Positions 1 to 6,109 of a DNA stretch of 7,068 nucleotides are shown one piece after another (the stretch's first letter is position 1; every line of letters begins with the position of its first letter). A program made the translations under genes and the position numbers. The DNA is from DAOTXK01 sp034435395 (GTDB taxonomy: Bacteria > Chloroflexota > Anaerolineae > Aggregatilineales > Ch27), in assembly GCA_034435395.1 (NCBI GenBank), contig DAOTXK010000385.1:1-7068 (forward strand), written 5' to 3'. The notes below the pieces were generated by a model. That model did not search any database. It saw only the letters and a program-made list of their open reading frames with translations, and had not been told where the DNA came from.

Positions 1-10
1 GTTTGGGTTT

Positions 11-37
11 CCCCTGCCCAAGTGCGCCGGGAAGGGG
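11..37 (+). other. Imperfect GC hairpin upstream of the YchF-like gene
   Basis: CCCCTGCCC at 11-19 can pair with GGGAAGGGG at 29-37, giving eight pairs and one G/A mismatch around a 9-base loop. No T-run follows on the plus strand, so it is not a convincing intrinsic terminator. It could be the end of an upstream transcript or chance pairing in GC-rich DNA. The remainder of positions 1-90 shows no coding sequence and no clear promoter. Confidence 0.2.
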
Positions 38-90
38 TTTACTGACTCTCTGTTATTCGACGCCCGTCCCATGAGGCGGAAATAATCATC

Positions 91-1173
91 ATGCGTTTAG
101 GCATCATCGGCCTGCCGCGGAGCGGCAAGACCACCGTCTTTAACGCGCTGACCGGCCAGGACCTGCCCACCGGCTTCGGCGGGGCCGGGGGGATGGAAGT
201 GCACACCGCCGTCGTCCCTGTGCCGGACAAGCGCCTGGACTTCCTGGCCGGGCTTTATCAGCCCCAGAAGGTCACCCAGGCCACCGTGACCTACAAAGAC
301 ATCGGCGGGCTGGACCGGGGCATCAGCGAAGGCGGGCTGAGCGGCCCGCTGCGCAACGAGCTGGCCCAGGTGGACGGGCTGGTGCACGTGGTGCGCGCCT
401 TTGAGGATGTGAACGTGCCGCACCCGCAGGGGAGCATCGATCCCCAGCGCGACGTGGATATCATCGAGGGTGAGTTCCTGCTGCTGGACCTGATCGCGGT
501 CGAGAGACGGCTGGCGCGGCTCAAGGACGAGTGGCACAAGATCAAGGCTGACGCCCGCCGCCCGAACGAGATCGAGACGGCGTTGATGGAGCGGCTGCAC
601 GCCCATCTGGAGGCCGAGCGGCCCCTCCGCGCACTGGACGACCTCACCGACGACGACCTCAGGCTGATTCGCGGCTACGGCCTGCTGACCCTCAAGCCGC
701 TGCTGATCCTGCTCAACACCGGCGAAGACGCGCCGGAGCCGGAATCGCTGGTGACGGCCCTGGGGCCGAGGACGGCGCTGGCGGGCCTGGCAGGCAAGAT
801 CGAGGCCGAGATCGCCCAGCTTCCGCCGGAGGACCGCGCGCCCTTCCTGGCGGAGTATGGCATCGTAGAGCCGGGCGCTTCCCGCGTGATCCGGCTGAGC
901 TACGAGCTGCTGGGCATCCAGACCTTCTTCACCGTGGTCTCGGATGAGCTGCGCGCCTGGAGCCTGCCGGTGGGGGGGACGGCGCTCGACGCCGCCGGGA
1001 CGGTGCACACCGATATGGCGCGCGGCTTCATCCGGGCGGAGGTGATCGCCTTCGCCGATCTGCGCGAACTGGGCGATGAGAAGGCGGTCCGGGCGGCGGG
1101 CAAACAGCGGTTGGAGGGGAAAACCTACCTGGTGCAGGACGTCGACGTGATCACCATTCGCTTTCATGTCTGA
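91..1173 (+). CDS. ychF: YchF/OLA1-like P-loop NTPase with C-terminal TGS-type domain
   Basis: This is a 360-residue cytoplasmic nucleotide-binding protein, matching the usual YchF length of about 363. Members of the Obg-related YchF/OLA1 group bind ATP and associate with ribosomes and stress responses. Visible motifs are the P-loop GLPRSGKT at residues 7-14, VVPVPDKRLD at 41-50, the Walker B/G3-type DIGG at 70-73, the family stretch HVVRAFED near 99-106, and NTGE at 209-212 in place of a GTPase NKxD. A helical insert covers about 120-195. The C-terminal TGS/DUF933-type domain spans about 272-358, with FFTVVSDELRAW, HTDMARGFIRAEVI and EGKTYLVQDVDV. The start has GAGGCGG at 74-79 upstream and places the P-loop at the normal distance. 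Oddities are RSGKT instead of the typical NVGKS and EGGLSG where YchF usually has GEGLGN. It may be a divergent YchF paralogue rather than the orthologue. Family assignment is firm; exact function is not. Confidence 0.9.
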   Translation: MRLGIIGLPRSGKTTVFNALTGQDLPTGFGGAGGMEVHTAVVPVPDKRLDFLAGLYQPQKVTQATVTYKDIGGLDRGISEGGLSGPLRNELAQVDGLVHVVRAFEDVNVPHPQGSIDPQRDVDIIEGEFLLLDLIAVERRLARLKDEWHKIKADARRPNEIETALMERLHAHLEAERPLRALDDLTDDDLRLIRGYGLLTLKPLLILLNTGEDAPEPESLVTALGPRTALAGLAGKIEAEIAQLPPEDRAPFLAEYGIVEPGASRVIRLSYELLGIQTFFTVVSDELRAWSLPVGGTALDAAGTVHTDMARGFIRAEVIAFADLRELGDEKAVRAAGKQRLEGKTYLVQDVDVITIRFHV

Positions 1174-1247
1174 CAGCCAAAGCGCCGGGTGGCTCACCAG
1201 CGCTCGTCGCCGCGCCCGCTGCATCTGGCGATCCATCGCTGACTTCC

Positions 1248-1253
1248 AGGAGG
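1248..1253 (+). promoter_or_regulatory. Ribosome binding site fixing the cupin start
   Basis: A perfect AGGAGG lies 5 bases before the ATG at 1259. The reading frame is open from an ATG at 1166, but that start overlaps the end of the preceding gene, has no comparable site and adds 31 low-complexity Arg/Ala-rich residues. The strong site decides for 1259. Confidence 0.85.
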
Positions 1254-1258
1254 CTACC

Positions 1259-1576
1259 ATGACCGAACCCATCCGCGTGACTCGCTGGGACGGCGGCGAC
1301 CCGCCGACCGAAGCCGCGCTGCTGCGCCTGTATGAGGCCGAGGGCCTGCGCCCGTATCGCTGGTCCAATGCCCCCGGCGATGGGTACGCGGCCCATGCCC
1401 ATCCCTACCACAAGGTGATTGTCGTGGTGCGCGGCTCGATCACCTTCGGCTTGCCGGAGACGGGCGAGTCCGTCACTCTTCAGGCGGGCGACCGGCTCGA
1501 CCTGCCGTCGGGCGTGCGCCATGATGCCACTGTCGGGCCGGAGGGCGTGGTCTGCCTGGAAGGGCATCGACCGTAG
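1259..1576 (+). CDS. Small single-domain cupin protein
   Basis: This 105-residue protein is predicted to be a cytoplasmic single beta-barrel cupin. Cupin motif 1 is at about residues 42-59 (GYAAHAHPYHKVIVVVRG), with candidate metal ligands H46, H48 and possibly H51. Motif 2 is at 77-88, where G77, D78, P83, G85 and H88 match the usual G-D-x4-P-x-G-x2-H pattern and H88 is the last ligand. The classic motif-1 glutamate is not evident, since K52 follows H51, so metal binding may be three-histidine. Small cupins include isomerases, dioxygenases and sugar- or ligand-binding proteins; no substrate can be read from this sequence. The gene lies 85 bases after the YchF-like gene and 27 bases before the membrane glycosyltransferase, on the same strand, so co-transcription is plausible but the functional link is unknown. 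Confidence 0.8.
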   Translation: MTEPIRVTRWDGGDPPTEAALLRLYEAEGLRPYRWSNAPGDGYAAHAHPYHKVIVVVRGSITFGLPETGESVTLQAGDRLDLPSGVRHDATVGPEGVVCLEGHRP

Positions 1577-1603
1577 GCCGTGGTGGCCTCCCCGTGAGCG
1601 TGG

Positions 1604-2923
1604 ATGATGCATCCTGTTCGACGCTGGCCCGGAACCATCCCCCGCGATTTGAGGTGGGTGCTGCTGGCGGCGCTCCTGGCCCGCCTGGCCGGACTGCTGC
1701 TGCTGTTCATCCTGCCCGGCCAGGCCCCGCTGGACGTGGGCGGGGGCGATCAATCGGGTTACGCCTTCATGGGCCAGTATTTCCTGGAGACGGGCCTGCT
1801 CAACGACGCCATTTTTTTCGCCCGCCCGCCCGCTTATGGGGTGCTCATGGCCGCCATCTACGCGGTCCTGGGCGTCAATCCCTGGTGGATGGTGCTGACC
1901 AATCTGGTGCTCGGCGTGGTCACGGCGGGGCTGGCCTGGGCGCTGGCCCGTGCGATCAGCGGCGATGACCGTCTGGCGCTCCTCGCCGGGCTGTGGGCGG
2001 CGCTCGACCCGGCGGGCGTGGTCCATTCACTGGCTCCGCTGGCCGAGGCGCTGGCCAACGCGGCGCTGACCCTGGCCCTGCTGCTGACCTGGCGGCTGGC
2101 GCGCCGACCGGGCTACCGGCTGGCGGCGCTGGCGGGCCTGGCGCTGGGCCTCTCCACGCTGACCCGCCCGCTGACGCAGCTGTACGGGATCGTGTTGGGC
2201 GGCTGGCTGTTGCTGGCCAACTGGCGGGTGCTGTGGCGGCCGGCGGTGGTGCTGGCCGTGATCAGCCTCCTGCCCGTGGTCGGCTGGACGCAACACAACG
2301 CGCGGGCCTTCGGCTCGCCGGAGTTCAGCATCGCCGGGCCGTGGAGCATGCTGTACATGCACGGCACATCGGTGCTGCACCAGGCCACCGGGGAGTCGCC
2401 GCTGGACATCCAGCGCGAGCTGGACGCCGAACTCTCCCGCCGCCTGGGCGATGACGAACGGGCCAGCCGGGCCACCGCGATCAGCATGTGGGACCGCTAC
2501 ATCCTGCCCTCGCCGGCCGAACTGGACCTGATGCGCCAGATGGCGGTGGAGATTTACACCCAGTATCCGCTGCATTTTATCCTGACCCTGGGCATCGGGG
2601 CGGTGAAAATGTTCGGCTGGACGGACGAACTGCGCCCGGTCCTGGCGCTGGAGATCGCCTACCATGCCATCTTTTACGGGCTGGCGGCGCTGGGACTGTG
2701 GCCGCTGTGGCAGGAGCGCCGCCAGGCCGCCGTTCTGATTGTCCTGACCGTGCTGTACGTCTGCGGGGTGACGCTGGTGATCGTGACCATGAACGACACC
2801 CGCATGCGCACCCCGCTGACCCCGCTGCTGGCGATCCTGGCGGCCTATGGGGCGCGGTATGCCTGGGGCGTGATCGGTGCGCGGCGGCGGGCGTCAGGCG
2901 ACCAGCGGCGAGACGCGAGATAG
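1604..2923 (+). CDS. Multi-pass membrane glycosyltransferase, GT-C fold (PMT/ArnT-like, GT39/PMT_2 type)
   Basis: This 439-residue integral membrane protein has roughly 11-12 hydrophobic segments, for example about 17-38, 78-92, 94-117, 150-165, 190-208, 211-229, 318-337, 348-367, 375-396 and 402-425. Family members transfer a sugar from a polyprenyl-phosphate donor to a protein, lipid or glycan on the outer face of the membrane. Supporting features are an acidic residue in the first external loop (D49 in GGGDQSGY), RPPAYG at 74-79 resembling the PP-x-Y motif, E148 in a SLAPLAEAL helix, TRPL at 187-190, and NARAFGSPEFS at 232-242 before a large polar loop (about 240-318). The C-terminal NDTRMRTPLTPLLA (397-410) resembles the R-Y-R-x-P-x-x-P-L ending common in this group. 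Two ATG codons are adjacent at 1604 and 1607 and the upstream ribosome site is weak. Donor and acceptor cannot be told. Confidence 0.82.
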   Translation: MMHPVRRWPGTIPRDLRWVLLAALLARLAGLLLLFILPGQAPLDVGGGDQSGYAFMGQYFLETGLLNDAIFFARPPAYGVLMAAIYAVLGVNPWWMVLTNLVLGVVTAGLAWALARAISGDDRLALLAGLWAALDPAGVVHSLAPLAEALANAALTLALLLTWRLARRPGYRLAALAGLALGLSTLTRPLTQLYGIVLGGWLLLANWRVLWRPAVVLAVISLLPVVGWTQHNARAFGSPEFSIAGPWSMLYMHGTSVLHQATGESPLDIQRELDAELSRRLGDDERASRATAISMWDRYILPSPAELDLMRQMAVEIYTQYPLHFILTLGIGAVKMFGWTDELRPVLALEIAYHAIFYGLAALGLWPLWQERRQAAVLIVLTVLYVCGVTLVIVTMNDTRMRTPLTPLLAILAAYGARYAWGVIGARRRASGDQRRDAR

Positions 2924-2932
2924 GAGCAGTCG

Positions 2933-2959
2933 CCGCCAGGGACTCAAAGTCCCTGGCGG
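2933..2959. repeat. Perfect 12-bp stem-loop after the glycosyltransferase
   Basis: CCGCCAGGGACT at 2933-2944 is exactly complementary to AGTCCCTGGCGG at 2948-2959, leaving a 3-base CAA loop. It starts 10 bases after the stop codon. No T-run follows on either strand, so it is not a standard intrinsic terminator. It may be a dispersed palindromic (REP-like) element, an mRNA 3'-end stabiliser or a Rho-related end. AGGGACTCA recurs at 2980-2988, so the right arm (2948-2954) also has a weaker alternative 7-bp partner at 2980-2986. Confidence 0.75.
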
Positions 2960-3055
2960 AGCACCAAAAAGTCTGCTGAAGGGACTCACGCTGGCGCGAT
3001 TCTCTGTTGGCTATTCGCCTGTTTAACCTGCGGTTGATGAAAAAAGGACCCTGCA

Positions 3056-3067
3056 ACTTCAGGAAGT
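3056..3067. repeat. Short palindrome in the intergenic region
   Basis: ACTTC at 3056-3060 and GAAGT at 3063-3067 form a 5-bp inverted repeat around AG. An outer pair, GCGGTTGA at 3030-3037 and TCAACCGC at 3109-3116, is also complementary and encloses it. Together they may reflect a decayed palindromic element or a structured leader before the GH1 gene, but both matches are short enough to arise by chance. Confidence 0.3.
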
Positions 3068-3113
3068 ATCACTGTCTGGACCTGGCTGACAGGCTCTTCG
3101 AATGGCCTTCAAC

Positions 3114-3148
3114 CGCTGACGGCTGAAAGCTGAGGGCTGATGGCTGCC
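3114..3148 (+). repeat. 7-base tandem repeat (NGCTGAN), about 5 units, spanning a start codon
   Basis: Consecutive heptamers are CGCTGAC, GGCTGAA, AGCTGAG, GGCTGAT and GGCTGCC, in exact 7-base register at 3114, 3121, 3128, 3135 and 3142. The core GCTGA is constant in four units and GCTG in all five. The ATG of the GH1 gene (3140) is formed by the junction of the fourth and fifth units, and the only ribosome-site-like bases, GAGGG at 3132-3136, also lie inside the repeat. Confidence 0.8.
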
Positions 3149-4501
3149 AACCTGCACGCGGCGTTCACCTTTCCGCCCGGCTTCCTGTGGGGCACGGCCA
3201 CCGCCGCCCACCAGGTCGAGGGCGGCAACACCAATAGCTGGACCGCCTGGGAGAACCAGGGCGGGGGGCGCATCTATCAGGATCAGGTCAGCGGGCGGGC
3301 CTGCGAGTGGTGGGACGGGCGGGCGGAAGAAGACTTCGACCGGGCCGCCTCGCTGAACAACAACGCGCTGCGCCTGTCGGTGGAGTGGAGCCGGATCGAG
3401 CCGGAGCCGGGCCGCTGGGACGACTCCGCGCTGGACCGCTACCGGGAGATGGGCCGGGCGTTGCGGGTGCGCGGCCTGGAGCCGATGGTCACGCTGCATC
3501 ACTTCACCAATCCCCTGTGGCTGGAAGAGCGGGGCGGCTGGCTCTGCCCGGAGACGTCGGGGCTGTTCGCCCGGTATGCGGCGAAAGTCGTGGCCGCGCT
3601 GGGCGACCAGGTCCGGCTGTGGTGCACGATCAACGAGCCGGTGGTCTACGCCGCGCTCGGTCACCTGGTTGGCAAGTGGCCGCCGGGGCACCACAACCCG
3701 AATGAGGCGTTCACCGCCATGGTTCACCTGGCGCGGGGCCACGCCGCCGCCTACCACGCCATCAAGTCGATGCACCCGGCGGCGCAGGTCGGCTTCGCCA
3801 AACATCAGATCACCTTCCAGGCGCGGGGATTCCCACTGCTCAGCCACCTCGGCGCGGCGCTGCTGCACGGCCTGTTCAACGAGGCCTTCTTCGGGCCATT
3901 CGTCAGCGGCTGGCTGCGACTGCCGTTGCGGCGCGCCATCCCCATGCCGGAGGCGCGGGGGACGCTGGACTGGATCGGCCTGCAATATTACGACCGCTAC
4001 ATGGTGCGCTTTAACCCGGCGAAGCCGGAGATGGCGTTCTTTGAGCAATACGCCCGCCCAGACGTGCCACACGGCCCCGGTGACTGGGGCGAGTTTGCGC
4101 CGGAGGAGAGCTTCCCGCGTATCGTGCATCTCTACCGGCTGGTGAAGCGCCCGGTGTATATCACCGAGATGGGTGTGCCTGACGCCGACGACCGCCTCCG
4201 GCCCGGTTACCTGGCCCGCACCCTCCGCTGGGTGTGGCGGGCCTGCATGCACGGCTTCCCGGTGAAGGGCTTCTTCTGGTGGAGCCTGGTGGATAACTTC
4301 GAGTGGGCGGAGGGCTACGACCCGCGCTATCGGTTCGGGCTGTACGGCGTGGACTTCGCGACGCAGGAACGATCTGAGCGCCGCAGCGCCCGCCTCTACC
4401 GGGCCGTCTGCGCCGCCAATGCCCTGGCCGCTGACATGGTCCGTGCCCATGCGCCGGACGCCCTGCCGGACGTTTTCCCGGAGCCGCGCACGCGGTTTTG
4501 A
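3140..4501 (+). CDS. Glycoside hydrolase family 1 beta-glycosidase (beta-glucosidase type)
   Basis: This 453-residue protein has the normal GH1 length and no signal peptide, so it is probably cytoplasmic. It should hydrolyse beta-linked glucosides, galactosides or related sugars by a retaining mechanism on a (beta/alpha)8 barrel. The N-terminal signature FLWGTATAAHQVEG is at 15-28 with Q25. Sugar-contacting H121 is in LHHFTNPLW (119-127). The acid/base E166 is in TINEP (163-167) and the nucleophile E343 in ITEMG (341-345). W381, E388 and W389 lie in WWSLVDNFEWAEGY (380-393), and RFGLYGVD (398-405) is typical near the end. Differences from well-studied GH1 enzymes are F122 for the Trp after the histidine, GLQYY with Q282 for the usual Asn, and M344 where TENG enzymes have Asn. 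All catalytic residues are present, so activity is expected; substrate is unknown. The start is the best available, placing the signature 15 residues in, but its ribosome site is poor. Confidence 0.93.
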   Translation: MAANLHAAFTFPPGFLWGTATAAHQVEGGNTNSWTAWENQGGGRIYQDQVSGRACEWWDGRAEEDFDRAASLNNNALRLSVEWSRIEPEPGRWDDSALDRYREMGRALRVRGLEPMVTLHHFTNPLWLEERGGWLCPETSGLFARYAAKVVAALGDQVRLWCTINEPVVYAALGHLVGKWPPGHHNPNEAFTAMVHLARGHAAAYHAIKSMHPAAQVGFAKHQITFQARGFPLLSHLGAALLHGLFNEAFFGPFVSGWLRLPLRRAIPMPEARGTLDWIGLQYYDRYMVRFNPAKPEMAFFEQYARPDVPHGPGDWGEFAPEESFPRIVHLYRLVKRPVYITEMGVPDADDRLRPGYLARTLRWVWRACMHGFPVKGFFWWSLVDNFEWAEGYDPRYRFGLYGVDFATQERSERRSARLYRAVCAANALAADMVRAHAPDALPDVFPEPRTRF

Positions 4502-4532
4502 GCGTATGTCCCCTGTGGCAAAGTGACTTTTA

Positions 4533-4566
4533 CGCCGGGCGATGATCGGACCCGGCGCGGTTGTTT
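4533..4566 (+). terminator. Likely intrinsic terminator after the GH1 gene
   Basis: CGCCGGG at 4533-4539 pairs with CCCGGCG at 4551-4557. An inner CGA/TCG stem (4540-4542 with 4546-4548) stacks on it, leaving a GA bulge. TTGTTTT follows at 4561-4567 minus its last base, three bases after the stem. The location 32 bases after the GH1 stop codon and before a new promoter fits transcription ending here. Confidence 0.6.
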
Positions 4567-4608
4567 TGCCCCGTCCCCGGGTTTGTGAATTACTGCTCAA
4601 TCGCTCTG

Positions 4609-4617
4609 TGATACAAT
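4609..4617 (+). promoter_or_regulatory. Extended -10 promoter candidate for the secreted-protein pair
   Basis: TGATACAAT reads as TGn followed by TACAAT, a five-of-six match to TATAAT. No good -35 box sits 16-18 bases upstream (TTACTG at 4590-4595 is poor), as expected for an extended -10 promoter. It stands out from GC-rich surroundings, between the terminator and the ribosome binding site, predicting transcription from about 4623-4626. Confidence 0.5.
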
Positions 4618-4641
4618 GCAGGATGAGCTGTCTGAATTGAT

Positions 4642-4647
4642 GGGGGA
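4642..4647 (+). promoter_or_regulatory. Ribosome binding site of the first SH3b protein
   Basis: GGGGGA lies 8 bases before the ATG at 4656. The start it sets gives a clean signal peptide beginning MKRLV, like the MKRLA start of the downstream paralogue. Confidence 0.65.
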
Positions 4648-4655
4648 ATGTTTCC

Positions 4656-6089
4656 ATGAAACGTTTGGTGACCATCCTGTTGATGGCGTTGGTGGGTACG
4701 TGGGTTGGTCCGCTGGGCGCGCTGGCCCAGGGCGGCGAGGACGTCTGCCCGGCGATTGTCGAGTCGGCGCTGGCGGCGACGGACGAGTCCTGTGCGGCGA
4801 CGGGGCGGGACCAGGCGTGCTACGGGCACACCCTGGTGGAAGCTGAGCCGCAGCCGGGGGTGGAAAACCTCGTGTTTGAGCGGGAGGGGGACGTTACCGG
4901 CGTGGCGGCGCTGGCCAGGCTGCGCACGGCGGCGATGGATATGGCAGCGGGGACGTGGGGGGTGGCGCTGCTGCGGATTCAGGCGGACCTGCCGGAGACG
5001 CTACCAGGGCAAAACGTGACGATGATACTGGTCGGCGATGTGCAGATGACGAACGTGGGCGGGCTGGCTCCGGCGTTGGCCCAGGTGACGGTCATGACGG
5101 GGGCCAATGTGCGGCAGCGGCCTTCGACGGCGGCGGCAGTGGTGCGGTCGCTGCCTGCTGGTGAGGGGGCCGTGGCCGATGGGCGGCTGGCCGATGGCTC
5201 CTGGCTGCGGGTGCGGCTGCCGGAAGGCGGTGTGGGCTGGGTGTCCGCCGCACTGGTGAGCAGCGCGGACGATCTGGCCGCGCTGACGGTCTTCAACCCG
5301 TCCGGCACAGCCCCCCAGTACGGCCCCATGCAGGCGTTTTATTTCGCCAGCGGCCTGGGAGAGCCGCAGTGTGCGGAGGTGCCGCCGAGCGGTATCCTGA
5401 TCCAGACGCCGACCGAAGCCGCCGAGGTGGCGCTGGCGGTAAACGGGGGGAACATCGGTCTGGGATCGACGGTCTTTTTGCAGGCGCAGCCGGGGGATTC
5501 CCTGTACACCCATGTGCTGGAAGGGCAGGCGGTGTTCAGTTGGGCCGGGATGCAGCCGGTGATCCCCGCCGGGATGGTCGGGGGCATCCCGCTGAACGAG
5601 CAGGGCACGGTCTCCGGGCCGCCAGGCCAGCCCGTCCCCTATGACAGCGATCGCCTGCAAACTCTGCCCCTGCAACTGCTGGAGCGGGAGATCACCATCA
5701 CCACCGTGCTGCTGGATGTGTCTCATTGTAACAATGAGCTTGGGGGTGAAGTTGAGGTCTTGGCGGGCCAGCCGATCACGGCGGTGACTCACCCCGGCGG
5801 CTGGAACAACGCCGAGGACACAGCAGCGGTGATGCCCTATACCGGCGTCAGCCTGACGGTGGACGGGGCTCCGGCGACCTTCATCGGCCTGGGGCCGGTG
5901 GGCCGCTGTATTGAGAACGGCGTTGAGACCTGCTACAATTTTCCCGCTTATTTCGGCGTTGGCCCTCTCGGCCCCGGCGACCACCTCGTAGAAGCCATCC
6001 ACGACCATCCTGGCATTCGCCCCTGGTATCCCGATGGCGGCACCGGTCCGATGGTCTGGACCGACCGCTGTGTCGTTCACGCGCAGTAA
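4656..6089 (+). CDS. Secreted SH3b-domain protein, first of a tandem paralogous pair
   Basis: This 477-residue protein is predicted to be exported. A signal peptide covers 1-24 (MKRL, hydrophobic core, ALA then Q25). Residues about 28-132 form an N-terminal domain with C31, C46 and C55 (C-x14-C-x8-C), the stretch ATGRDQACYGH and LPETLPGQNVT at 112-122. From memory, similar domains precede SH3 domains in many Chloroflexota exported proteins; their function is unknown. A bacterial SH3 domain lies at about 143-202 (NVRQRPS, ADGRLADGSWLRVRLP, GGVGWV). A FecR-like beta domain follows at about 245-314 (VALAVNG, LGSTVFL, VLEGQAVF, IPAG). The tail, about 345-477, is beta-rich with C358, C418, C426 and C472 and matches nothing I recognise. 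The protein may bind cell-wall or extracellular glycans or act as a scaffold; that is inference. Its own promoter and the terminator before it separate it from the GH1 gene. Confidence 0.85.
   Translation: MKRLVTILLMALVGTWVGPLGALAQGGEDVCPAIVESALAATDESCAATGRDQACYGHTLVEAEPQPGVENLVFEREGDVTGVAALARLRTAAMDMAAGTWGVALLRIQADLPETLPGQNVTMILVGDVQMTNVGGLAPALAQVTVMTGANVRQRPSTAAAVVRSLPAGEGAVADGRLADGSWLRVRLPEGGVGWVSAALVSSADDLAALTVFNPSGTAPQYGPMQAFYFASGLGEPQCAEVPPSGILIQTPTEAAEVALAVNGGNIGLGSTVFLQAQPGDSLYTHVLEGQAVFSWAGMQPVIPAGMVGGIPLNEQGTVSGPPGQPVPYDSDRLQTLPLQLLEREITITTVLLDVSHCNNELGGEVEVLAGQPITAVTHPGGWNNAEDTAAVMPYTGVSLTVDGAPATFIGLGPVGRCIENGVETCYNFPAYFGVGPLGPGDHLVEAIHDHPGIRPWYPDGGTGPMVWTDRCVVHAQ
4767..5030 (+). 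repeat. Near-identical duplicated block, copy A (partner 6218-6481)
   Basis: By hand alignment, 264 bases here match 6218-6481 without gaps and with 14 differences (about 95% identity); the first 60 bases are identical. Nine differences are synonymous and the others change four residues (T/A, L/F, D/N, I/V). The block encodes residues 38-125 of the N-terminal domain. A second, smaller island, 5178-5222 against 6629-6673, has 4 differences in 45 bases and encodes the SH3b core. Confidence 0.9.
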
Positions 6090-6102
6090 AAAAAAAAGAG
6101 GG
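6088..6102 (+). promoter_or_regulatory. A10 run and ribosome binding site between the tandem paralogues
   Basis: Ten consecutive A bases (6088-6097) begin within the TAA stop of the first copy. GAGGG at 6098-6102 follows and sits 7 bases before the ATG at 6110. The 20-base spacing and lack of a terminator indicate the two genes are co-transcribed. The A-rich stretch may help ribosome loading. Confidence 0.6.
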
Positions 6103-6109
6103 CTATCCG

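Noticed and set aside
1175..1194. Possible hairpin AGCCA/TGGCT after the YchF-like gene
   Set aside because: Only a 5-bp stem with a 10-base loop and no T-run; not distinguishable from chance at this GC content.
1166..1258. Upstream start giving the cupin a 31-residue N-terminal extension
   Set aside because: The extension overlaps the previous gene and lacks a ribosome site, whereas the ATG at 1259 has a perfect AGGAGG.
97..1368. Long minus-strand open frame (423 codons) opposite the YchF-like gene
   Set aside because: It is antisense to a clear family member, is rich in Arg/Gln/His/Pro as expected for a GC-rich shadow frame, and shows no domain.
3059..4675. Minus-strand open frame of 538 codons opposite the GH1 gene
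   Set aside because: The plus strand has an unmistakable GH1 enzyme; the antisense product is low-complexity and matches no recognisable family.
4616..4846. Plus-strand 76-codon open frame overlapping the start of the first SH3b gene
   Set aside because: It is out of frame with the signal-peptide gene, has no ribosome site at its start and is Gly/Arg-rich as shadow frames are here.
6088..6097. A10 homopolymer as a phase-variation switch
   Set aside because: The run starts inside the TAA stop and ends before the ribosome site, so length changes would not alter either reading frame or the spacing of GAGGG to the ATG.
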